Assembly (NCBI GenBank): GCA_900767195.1
Contig: CAAFYG010000105.1
Location: 1-42,085 of the forward strand
From: Clostridia bacterium
GTDB taxonomy: Bacteria; Bacillota; Clostridia; Christensenellales; Borkfalkiaceae
Direction of reading: 5' to 3'
DNA: 42,085 nt
Each line of letters opens with the position of its first letter. The stretch's first letter is position 1. Both the position numbers and the translations under genes were made by a program. A model generated the notes under the pieces. The model saw nothing but the letters and a program-made list of their open reading frames with translations. It was not told the origin of the DNA and ran no database searches. Below are positions 8,330 through 16,164 of this stretch, one piece after another.

Positions 8330-10551
8330 AATTCTCTCGATTTTTCCTTGAAAATCGGCTCTTTTTCTTGCTTTTTTACCGTGATTTTCAGCGTTTTCTG
8401 CCCTTTTTTCAGCGAAAATACCGCATTTTCGCGCACAAAATCAACGTTTTTTACGCGATTTTCGCCGTTAAATCCCGTCAACGAAAACAAAATCCATTTC
8501 AGAACGTAAGAAGCAAATCCATGCACGTTGCTGCCTTTCGGCGAATCGTTTTCCCAAAGCGTTCCGGTGCGCGCCGCCATCGGATAAAAATAATCAAGAC
8601 ATTCGCCGTACAATTCCCGCGCGTTGTTTTCGCGCATCAGAAGATCCATGCGCATGTACGCGCCGTACATCACGTTGCTTTTGCAAATTTCCGGGTATGC
8701 GCCCGCCTTGCGCTTCGCGCCTAATTCGTCCATTAAAAAACGATAGGTTGCCCGATACGCCGTTTTATCCGCCGCGCCGAAGTAAAAGAAATAATATTGC
8801 GTAACTTCCGTGTAGTATTTCGTGCGGCTCAATTTTCCCGCCGCGTTCCGCGTGAGATTATCCACGAAAAGTTTTCCGTCGAACGCAAGCAACAAAAGAT
8901 TTTTCTTCACGCGTTCCGCCTTTTTTTCGTACTTTTTCACGTTCAGAATTTTCGAAGCCGCTTTCAATGCCGCGTAATACAGCGCGTTGGTGGCGCAGTT
9001 TACCCCTGCCGTGCGCTCTTTATCGTTCGCCGCACTCCATTCCACGAACACCCACCCGCCGAGATTTTCAAGCAGCGAATATTCGTTTTCGTAAGTTTCA
9101 AAAAAATTCATCACGCCGCGCACGTTTTTTTCGCTCGCTTTCACCACATCGTCAGCGCCGTACCGATTTGCATATTTCTCGATTTCAAGCACGTACCAAA
9201 GCGCCCAATTCGGAATATACAGTCCTTCATAATCGTCCGCAGGGTAGCACATCGGCACGATTTTCGGCATATCGGCAAGCGGCTTATGCTCTGCATAATT
9301 CATTAAAAACGCCCGCTCGCGCACGTTGTCGCCCGTTAAAATATATTCCGCTTCCGCAGAAAAATACGAATCGGAAAGCCACCCCGCCCGCTCGCGCGAA
9401 GGGCAATCCGTGAGCAGATCCACCGAATTCTGACGGAATGTTTCCACCGCCGCATTCACGATCGCCTGCGTTCGCGGATTTTCTATCGCCGCCGAAAAAC
9501 CGCCGCAATCGGGGTTTTCATAACGCAGCATTTCTACGCTTTCTATTTCCGTTCCCACCGTAAAAACAAGCTTTATATAGCCCGCCGTATACGGCTCGAA
9601 CGCGTCCAGCGTAAATTCGCCCGCCGAAGAAAACCGCCATTTGATCACGTTTGCGCAGGTATTCCGCGAAAAACAAACGTGAATACCCGCTTCGCCCGAA
9701 AACGGCTTATTCGCCGCTTCGCAAAAATCAAGCTCGTCAAACAGAAGCCACACTTCCGCCGCGGCTTTCACGCGCAGTTTTATTCTGAAAAATCCCGTGA
9801 TTGCTTTGCCGCTGCCGTATACGAGATAATTTTTCCCGCGCGACTGCCCTTTTACGTACACGAAACGCGACGCTTCGTCGGTGGGAGCTTCTTCCCATTC
9901 GGGAATTTCGAAGCCGCCGATAAGATCGAGCTGAGTCATCGCGCGATCGCGCCAAGGCTGCCGCGCCGGATCGATTTCCACGCCGCCGCGCTCGACGGGT
10001 TTGCCGAAATCCGCGCTTTGCAAATCGGGGTGAGAAAGGCAGGAAGCAATCAGCTTATTCCCTTTTACGGGCGATAAACATGCTTTTTCAAACGCGCCGG
10101 AAACCGCTTCGCCGAGATAAAAGGCGTAGCGATCGGCTGCGCCGATATGATAGCACTCGGCAAAACCGCGCTGAAAAGAATACCGCTGCACTTTCTGCAC
10201 GCGATCGAGCAAACGATACGCTTCGAAATCGCACGCTTCGAAAGTTTTGCCGCCGCAAGAAAGTTCAAGCGCGATAAACGGCTTTTCGCGGACAAGCCAA
10301 TACGTTTTCACATTGTAAGCATTCGCTTCGATCGCGACGGTTTTCGCAAAAATCGAAAAAGTTAAAATTTTGCTTTTGCCGTGCGCGGCGCGGTAAGGGC
10401 CGAAACCGACTAATTTGCCGTCCGCCCAGATTTTATAGCACGAAACGCCCGCGATTTTTAATTGCAGCCGCTTTTTTTCGGAAAACGATTTACGCAAAGC
10501 GAGCGTGACGTTTTTTTCATTTTCAAGGGATTTCACCCAAAAACAACGCAT
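8326..10551 (-). CDS. GH78-like alpha-L-rhamnosidase (six-hairpin glycosidase)
   Basis: 741 residues. The first ~340 residues are beta-rich accessory domains; the catalytic (alpha/alpha)6 barrel follows from about 355. The signature DLLTDCPSRERAGWLSD (about 378-394) corresponds to the GH78 acid motif DCPxRxExxGW, with Glu 387 the likely general acid. No signal peptide, so it acts inside the cell, removing alpha-linked rhamnose or a related sugar. ATG 10551 has no clear SD, and no better start is visible. It overlaps GH42 by four bases, so the two probably debranch and trim the same oligosaccharide. Family assignment is good, but sequence divergence means a related specificity is possible. Confidence 0.8.
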   Translation of the reverse strand: MRCFWVKSLENEKNVTLALRKSFSEKKRLQLKIAGVSCYKIWADGKLVGFGPYRAAHGKSKILTFSIFAKTVAIEANAYNVKTYWLVREKPFIALELSCGGKTFEACDFEAYRLLDRVQKVQRYSFQRGFAECYHIGAADRYAFYLGEAVSGAFEKACLSPVKGNKLIASCLSHPDLQSADFGKPVERGGVEIDPARQPWRDRAMTQLDLIGGFEIPEWEEAPTDEASRFVYVKGQSRGKNYLVYGSGKAITGFFRIKLRVKAAAEVWLLFDELDFCEAANKPFSGEAGIHVCFSRNTCANVIKWRFSSAGEFTLDAFEPYTAGYIKLVFTVGTEIESVEMLRYENPDCGGFSAAIENPRTQAIVNAAVETFRQNSVDLLTDCPSRERAGWLSDSYFSAEAEYILTGDNVRERAFLMNYAEHKPLADMPKIVPMCYPADDYEGLYIPNWALWYVLEIEKYANRYGADDVVKASEKNVRGVMNFFETYENEYSLLENLGGWVFVEWSAANDKERTAGVNCATNALYYAALKAASKILNVKKYEKKAERVKKNLLLLAFDGKLFVDNLTRNAAGKLSRTKYYTEVTQYYFFYFGAADKTAYRATYRFLMDELGAKRKAGAYPEICKSNVMYGAYMRMDLLMRENNARELYGECLDYFYPMAARTGTLWENDSPKGSNVHGFASYVLKWILFSLTGFNGENRVKNVDFVRENAVFSLKKGQKTLKITVKKQEKEPIFKEKSREL

Positions 10552-10573
10552 AAGAAATAAATATTATTTTGCG

Positions 10574-10597
10574 CGCTTCCCGCCGCAGCGGGAAGCG
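10574..10597 (-). terminator. Strong 10-bp GC hairpin after the secreted-protein gene
   Basis: CGCTTCCCGC (10574-10583) and GCGGGAAGCG (10588-10597) are perfect complements with a four-base loop, 25 bases past the stop of the 680-residue protein. On the minus strand no U-tract follows directly, only AT-rich sequence. It may act as a processing or partial termination site that separates the transport/secretion genes from the hydrolase genes. Confidence 0.55.
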
Positions 10598-10622
10598 TAC
10601 ATAAAACTCTGATCAGCGATCA

Positions 10623-12665
10623 TTAAGCAGAAGGTTTATCCTGCACGTACTCGATATTTTTTACGGTAGCGGTTACAGTTGCAGTTGATGGATTCGCCTG
10701 AGTAGACGTCGTATCATAAAACGCTATATAATACTCGTTTGGCTCTTTCGATTTGTCTGTAATTTTATAATATATCGTATACCATTGATCGGCAACAATT
10801 TCACTCGTAAGCACTTTATTTCCGTCGGCATTAACACAATAAGCGTTATTGTAAGTGTACCAATTAGCATCACCAAACCACACCAATGTGCCTCCGGCAT
10901 TAAAGAACACGCCCGTAGAAACGTTCGTAGATCCGTCAATTTTGAAAGATAATTTTATCCAATTATTTTCCCCTATATTATCTTTCGCCTTAAATTGTAA
11001 TCCGGCTTGTTGCCATGCCCCGCCATGCTTGAAATGCGCACTCACACTCAACGTTACAGTCGCATCATTGCCGTCCATGCCGTAAACGGGGGTAACTTTG
11101 TTCCCGACAACAGTTTGCGCTTTTAATGCCGCTTGTGCTGCACCTATCGCATCTTTTTCTACATATTCGATATTTTTGATATAACCAGTAAATTCGGGAA
11201 TTGTTACATCAGTCTGCTCTTTATCATATTGATAAAAGCACAGATAGAAGAATGTACCGACAGAAACGTTCTTAATTTCCACATAATACGTATACCATTC
11301 CCCCGCGCGCATTGCGCCGTCATCTGTAAATTGTGCGCCGTCGCCGCGTTTTCCCGCCACGCCGTTTGCATCATAATAGTAGACATGCGCCCAATGATAA
11401 TCGCTAACTTGCACATTCGACGTCGAACCGTTGCTATTGTAATAATTATAACTCATCCACAATTTTTTTACTGCGCCTTCAGCGGTTTCCGGCTCGTCAT
11501 ATTTCAGTTGGAATTTAACAAAGTTACCGTCGGACATGTTTTCCTTAATTTTAGCAACGTTAAATTTAACGCCGATCCGACTGAAATCACCCGTTCTCGC
11601 TTGATAGTGACTGAATTGCAAAACCGCATCGTTAGTTTCAGCTTCAAGATATGCCTTTGTTTTTACTGAGTTACCTGCCGAAATCTTCGTGTATAATTCC
11701 GAAATCTTCTCGTTTGTGGCATTGATTTTCACGGTGTAGGCGAATTTTCCGTTATATGCCGTAACTTTCACCGCGGCTTCGCCGATATTATTAAACGTGA
11801 GTTCCGTGCCGGATAAATTCGCAATTTTATCGCCGCTTTCCAGCTTAAACGTAAGATCTTCGGCGGTGATATCCGCAAAATGATCCGCCAGATTGATTTT
11901 CGCGCTAAGATCGGATATTGCAAGGCTCGCCTCATTTTCGCCGAGCGTATAGCCGGCCTTTTCAAACTTCATGCCCACAATTTTTGCGAGCTTTTCGGCA
12001 AGCAGCGTTTTCTTACTCTCGGTTTCCTGATCGCTCAGCATTGCCGCATTTGCCACGTAAGCCAAAGAACGCGGCGTAGAAAATGCGTCGTAAACGATTG
12101 TGCCGTCCGTTTTCAGGTACGCCGCAGCCTGATAATCGTAGAGATAATTGCTTTCTTTGATATTCACTACGCCGCGCAGGAGATAATTATTTTCCTTCTC
12201 TTCGGCGTTTTCGGGAAGAAAGCTCACCGAAACGCTGCTATCTACGCCTAACCGTTTAATGTATTCGAAAATATCCGCTTTGCCGCCTTCTGCATCTTTC
12301 TGGCTTTCCCATTTCGTAAGCACGTCCGCCGGCACGATAATCATTCCCGCTTCGCAATTTTCTTTGAAGCCGTTCGTTTTTTCGTCGATCAGCGCGTTGT
12401 ATTTCTCTTTGCCGATCTCCGCTTCGAAGCGGATACCCGTCACTTTCACGTCGTCCACTTTCACTTCGTCCGCACGCACGGAAGCGCCAGGCGTGAACGT
12501 AAACGCGTTGCCTTGCAAACTTTCGCTTGCGGCATACGCCGTGCCGCCGTATGAAATTTTCTGCACATTCGCCGCGCATACCCCCGCGCCCGCCGCAAAC
12601 AGCGAAAACGCGGCGAGAAGAGAAATTTTCTTTGCCTTTGAAATCTTTTTACCCTTACATTTCAT
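10623..12665 (-). CDS. Secreted protein with tandem unknown beta-rich modules
   Basis: 680 residues. Lysine-rich n-region and hydrophobic core (about 14-32) make a signal peptide; there is no lipobox and no sortase motif. An N-terminal domain (about 60-235, GIRFEAEIGKEKYN) is followed by an Ig-like stretch (about 255-316) and two copies of a ~140-residue module (about 346-502 and 536-674). The second copy closely matches the end of the neighbouring 1093-residue lipoprotein: AHFKHGGAWQQAGLQF versus AHFQHSGVWQNAGLQF, and ATVKNIEYV versus ATVKNVDYV. The module resembles carbohydrate-binding beta-sandwiches in size and composition, which is an inference. The start ATG 12665 has an excellent SD (AGGAGGT). 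It overlaps the small gene upstream by 11 bases. Likely role: glycan binding at or near the cell surface. Confidence 0.85.
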   Translation of the reverse strand: MKCKGKKISKAKKISLLAAFSLFAAGAGVCAANVQKISYGGTAYAASESLQGNAFTFTPGASVRADEVKVDDVKVTGIRFEAEIGKEKYNALIDEKTNGFKENCEAGMIIVPADVLTKWESQKDAEGGKADIFEYIKRLGVDSSVSVSFLPENAEEKENNYLLRGVVNIKESNYLYDYQAAAYLKTDGTIVYDAFSTPRSLAYVANAAMLSDQETESKKTLLAEKLAKIVGMKFEKAGYTLGENEASLAISDLSAKINLADHFADITAEDLTFKLESGDKIANLSGTELTFNNIGEAAVKVTAYNGKFAYTVKINATNEKISELYTKISAGNSVKTKAYLEAETNDAVLQFSHYQARTGDFSRIGVKFNVAKIKENMSDGNFVKFQLKYDEPETAEGAVKKLWMSYNYYNSNGSTSNVQVSDYHWAHVYYYDANGVAGKRGDGAQFTDDGAMRAGEWYTYYVEIKNVSVGTFFYLCFYQYDKEQTDVTIPEFTGYIKNIEYVEKDAIGAAQAALKAQTVVGNKVTPVYGMDGNDATVTLSVSAHFKHGGAWQQAGLQFKAKDNIGENNWIKLSFKIDGSTNVSTGVFFNAGGTLVWFGDANWYTYNNAYCVNADGNKVLTSEIVADQWYTIYYKITDKSKEPNEYYIAFYDTTSTQANPSTATVTATVKNIEYVQDKPSA

Positions 12666-12804
12666 GTGAATTTACCTCCTGATTAAGTATGCTCTTCCAA
12701 TCCGTCGTTTCGTTTAAAACGACGTCGCCCGAACCTGTGATAATGTCGCGGTTTTCCATGCCGACAACGATCATCACGCACCGATCATAATTTTTCCTCA
12801 TCAT
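12655..12804 (-). CDS. Small 49-residue protein, unknown function
   Basis: A short gene reading MMRKNYDRCVMIVVGM... to ...NQEVNSHEM, with a good SD (GGAGGT, seven bases before ATG 12804). Its C-terminal half, GSGDVVLNETTDWKSILN, matches the C-terminus of the adjacent 1093-residue lipoprotein, GSTDAILDEKTDWSGKLN. The DNA agrees at about 39 of 54 positions without gaps (12682-12735 against 12874-12927), and the frame is kept, so it is a genuine coding homology. It ends 11 bases inside the next gene, suggesting translational coupling. The pattern ENRDIITGSG...W resembles short uncharacterised proteins I associate with clostridial genomes. It may be a peptide gene or the surviving tail of a duplicated module gene. 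Confidence 0.65.
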   Translation of the reverse strand: MMRKNYDRCVMIVVGMENRDIITGSGDVVLNETTDWKSILNQEVNSHEM

Positions 12805-12836
12805 TGATCTTACCTCCGTATGATTTTTATTTTTTC

Positions 12837-12862
12837 GGGGAACGTGAGAAAATCATTTCCCC
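12837..12862 (-). other. Weak intergenic hairpin
   Basis: GGGGAA (12837-12842) and TTCCCC (12857-12862) can pair across a 14-base loop just after the 1093-residue gene. No U-tract follows on the minus strand. It could modulate read-through into the small gene or stabilise the 3' end; support is only the pairing. Confidence 0.3.
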
Positions 12863-12870
12863 AAAGGTTT

Positions 12871-15800
12871 TTAATTGAGTTTGCCGCTCCAATCCGTTTT
12901 TTCGTCTAAAATCGCGTCGGTTGAGCCGGCAGGCTTTTTCGCTACGTAATCCACGTTTTTCACCGTGGCGGTTACGGTTTTATGCGTTGCGGCGTTTGCG
13001 TCGAAATTTTTATCGTAAAACGCAAGATAGTACGCGTCGGTTGCGTTCGTTTTGCAGTCTTCGGGAATTTTATAATAAATCGTGTACCACTTGCCGGCTT
13101 CGATATCGCCCGTAAGCACCGGCTTGCCGCTTTCGTCTACGCAATGCGCGTGTCCCCATTCGTACCACCATTGATCGTTCATCCAGATCAGATCTTTCGA
13201 ATCGCGGAAGAACACGCCCGTGGATTTATCGCCCGCTTCGCCTTCGATTTTAAAGGACAATTTCAGATAGTTGTTTTCGCCGATATAATCTTTTACGTTG
13301 AATTGAAGCCCCGCGTTTTGCCATACGCCGCTGTGCTGAAAATGCGCGCTTGTACTCAGCGTAACAGCAGCTTCCCCGTCGTCAAGTCCGTACACAGCGG
13401 AAACTCTTGAACCGACGCGCGTTTTCTTCTGCAACGGCGCGAGCGCTTCGCCGATCGGATCGCTTGCTTCGAAGCTCACGTTTTTGATATAGGCGACGAT
13501 TTCGGGGTGTTCCGTCGCCGCGTCGTAATCGTTCTGCACAAAGGCGAGATACACGTCGCCGCCGCTCGTTTTGCGATCGGTAATCGAAATATACATTTCG
13601 TACCACTTGCCCGCAACGAGCTGCGCATACGCGAGCTGCGAACCGTTTTCATTGTACACCGCCACGCCTTTATCGCCCCATTCGTGCGCCCAGATATTGC
13701 GTTTGGTTTCATCCGCCGCGCCGCCGTTGAAAATAAAGATCGTCTGTTTCAGCGACGCGTTTGCAAGCGGATCGAATTTAAACGAAAGTTTCAGATAATT
13801 GTTTTCGCCGATATTTTCTTTCATGGCGAATTTTACGCCCGCTTTCGACCAGCCGTTTACGTTATCCTGCAACTTCACGTTGTGCGAGAATTTCAGTTGC
13901 GGCTCGCCAGCTTCGTTCACCGTGTAATCCGACCACCCCGAAGCGCCGCCGACTGCAAGGCTTGTGAAAGCTTCGCGCGCGCCCGGCTGCTTTATGTCGC
14001 GGGGCGTTTCGTAATTTTTCAGGAATTTCACGTTGTCCACGAGAATTTTGCCGCCCTGATTATCGACGCCCACGGCGAGAAAACTACTCCACCCGTTGGC
14101 ATACACGGCTTCGTTGTAGTGCAGCACCACCGTCTGCCACACGCCGCGCTCGAACGTTTTGCAGGCTTTGCCCGTGGATTTATCGAGAATATCGATCCAA
14201 TAATACTCGCTTGTCGTAAGATCGGATTTCGCCGTGAACGTTGCGCTCGGCGAGAAGTGATTAAGGCGGAATTGTATTCTTTCCGCGGAAATCACGTACA
14301 TATCGAACACGAGATAATTGCCCATTCTGCGCAGCCGCGTTACGCCGTCGTAATACGATTCGCTCATCGAAGATACGAGAATCGCCGAAGAATTCCACGC
14401 GCCGCCCGTGAGCGAAGTGAAAAGATACGCGTTTTCATGCCGATCGTTCGCTTCTTCGCAGCGTTTCGTGATCTCTTCGCCCGCCTTTTCTACGGACAAA
14501 TTGTTTGAGAAATACGGCACGAATTCGCTACCCTTTTTCACCGCGATCACGCCGTTTTCGTCCGGCGCGCCGTACTCGATTTCGGTTTCGTAAGCGGGGC
14601 GATGCTCGCCGGCGGCGTTTTTCGGAAGAAATTCGTCGTCGAGATAGAAGCGCACGTCGTCGAGATAGGCGTTCGCCAAACCATCGTTTAAAGCGAAGTA
14701 GAACGCCGCTTTCGTATCGGGATTGACGTAGGCGAGCGTGTACAGTTCGAAAACAACGCTTTGCCACACGTTGGTTTCAAGGCGGTTGACGATTTTATCG
14801 CCCTGCAATACATACACGCCGTCGCGCGAGAAAAGCTCGTTGAAAGATTGTTCGCGTTCCGAGCCGTAAAGGCACAAAGGCATCGAAGCCATATCGCCTT
14901 CGTTTGCCTGCGTTTTGATGTACAGATCGAACGAAAAATAGCGATAACCCGCGCGGTACAATTCCGCCACCGTTTTTGCTTTTTCGGGCAATTCCAGCCG
15001 ACGATCTTCAAACGAACGGCGCAAAGGATCGTTCGCGTTCTTGGTATCGGAAAGCTGTAATTTCTGTCTGTTTAACTTTTTTCCTTCCGATAATTCTTTT
15101 TGCAACGCCGCCTGTTTTTCGGGATCTGCCACGTATTTTTTCACGTCCGCGCGATCCTGCAATAAGCCCGTTACGCCTTCGGCGTTTTCGTATGTTGCGC
15201 CCTTTGCCGCGTTGGCAAGCGTAAATTCCGTTTCGATATAATTCGGATGCAGATTCACCTGCAAATCCGTCTGCATGCCGCCGTCCGTCCCGGCGTAGCT
15301 CACGCGGATTTTCGCCGTGCCGCTGCCCGCTTTCGCCGTGACTACCCAAAGTCCCGTGGATTCGTTTTTCGAAAATTCCACTTTATCCGCGCCTTCGATC
15401 GCTTCGGCGAAAAGATTTTTCGCTTCGATTTTTTCGGCTTTATACACCGCTTCTTTCGGCTGCAAAACGTAGCTTTTCAGCGTGGTGTTGCCGTAGTAAA
15501 GATCAATTTCGCCTTGCGCGAATTCGATAAACGAGCTTTCGCGCACGCTCAGGCGAAACGAGCTTTCAAGCTCTAACCCCTTGTATGTGCAAGAGGCGGT
15601 GACTTTCGCCGTTTTGCCCGCTTCCGTGGTTTTCAGACCCGTGATTTTGTTGCCGTTCACGGAAAGATATTCCGCCGCCGCGCCCGATACGGAAAGCGTG
15701 AAATTTTCGCCGATTTCATATACTCCGTCGCCGTATTCCACGCGCACGGACAAAGGCTTTTCCACGCCCGTATACGCGCATGCCGTTTCTTCGTTTTCAA

Positions 15801-16152
15801 GCGCGAGAATGGGCAGCGTGCCGTCGTCGCGCACAAGCACCGTCACCTTGCGCGAGCCGCTTTTATTTTTCAATTCCACAGTGGTTTCACCCTCGCCCTG
15901 CGCGATAAATCTGCCGTTTTCCACCGTAACCACGGCTTCGTTTGCCACGCTGTAAGAAATGCCATCGGCGCTGCCCTTTACGAATTCGAGCGTTTCAACG
16001 GACTTCTCTTCGTAGCGATTCAGCCAGATTTTATTGCTTTTGAGTTCGAAATCTGCTTCGCTCCCTTTACAGGAAGCGAAGAGGGGTATACCCGCCGCAA
16101 GCAACGCCGCCGAACACAAAGTGAGAAGAATATTTCGCTTTACGTTTTTCAT
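12871..16152 (-). CDS. Large multidomain surface lipoprotein, probable glycan binding
   Basis: 1093 residues. The signal peptide ends in a lipobox-like LFASC with Cys 28 as the lipid anchor. A Big_2-type Ig domain follows (about 35-108), then further Ig-like repeats to about 300. Two jelly-roll-like segments (about 380-508 and 570-712) each end in a typical binding-module strand (AYLDDVRFYL, ILVDNVKFLK). The C-terminus has two copies of the ~140-residue module shared with the 680-residue protein (about 752-893 and 928-1070), separated by a conserved linker (DPIGEALAPLQ near 898), and a tail shared with the small 49-residue protein. No catalytic motif is seen. It starts 12 bases after the beta-helix gene stop, in the same operon. 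Likely a cell-surface glycan-binding protein; the ligand is unknown. Confidence 0.85.
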   Translation of the reverse strand: MKNVKRNILLTLCSAALLAAGIPLFASCKGSEADFELKSNKIWLNRYEEKSVETLEFVKGSADGISYSVANEAVVTVENGRFIAQGEGETTVELKNKSGSRKVTVLVRDDGTLPILALENEETACAYTGVEKPLSVRVEYGDGVYEIGENFTLSVSGAAAEYLSVNGNKITGLKTTEAGKTAKVTASCTYKGLELESSFRLSVRESSFIEFAQGEIDLYYGNTTLKSYVLQPKEAVYKAEKIEAKNLFAEAIEGADKVEFSKNESTGLWVVTAKAGSGTAKIRVSYAGTDGGMQTDLQVNLHPNYIETEFTLANAAKGATYENAEGVTGLLQDRADVKKYVADPEKQAALQKELSEGKKLNRQKLQLSDTKNANDPLRRSFEDRRLELPEKAKTVAELYRAGYRYFSFDLYIKTQANEGDMASMPLCLYGSEREQSFNELFSRDGVYVLQGDKIVNRLETNVWQSVVFELYTLAYVNPDTKAAFYFALNDGLANAYLDDVRFYLDDEFLPKNAAGEHRPAYETEIEYGAPDENGVIAVKKGSEFVPYFSNNLSVEKAGEEITKRCEEANDRHENAYLFTSLTGGAWNSSAILVSSMSESYYDGVTRLRRMGNYLVFDMYVISAERIQFRLNHFSPSATFTAKSDLTTSEYYWIDILDKSTGKACKTFERGVWQTVVLHYNEAVYANGWSSFLAVGVDNQGGKILVDNVKFLKNYETPRDIKQPGAREAFTSLAVGGASGWSDYTVNEAGEPQLKFSHNVKLQDNVNGWSKAGVKFAMKENIGENNYLKLSFKFDPLANASLKQTIFIFNGGAADETKRNIWAHEWGDKGVAVYNENGSQLAYAQLVAGKWYEMYISITDRKTSGGDVYLAFVQNDYDAATEHPEIVAYIKNVSFEASDPIGEALAPLQKKTRVGSRVSAVYGLDDGEAAVTLSTSAHFQHSGVWQNAGLQFNVKDYIGENNYLKLSFKIEGEAGDKSTGVFFRDSKDLIWMNDQWWYEWGHAHCVDESGKPVLTGDIEAGKWYTIYYKIPEDCKTNATDAYYLAFYDKNFDANAATHKTVTATVKNVDYVAKKPAGSTDAILDEKTDWSGKLN

Positions 16153-16164
16153 ATTTTCGCCCCC

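Noticed and set aside
13507..14508. Plus-strand open frame of 333 codons inside the 1093-residue lipoprotein gene
   Set aside because: Same reason: antisense shadow with Arg/Val/Phe-rich composition, no SD, and overlap with a well-supported gene.
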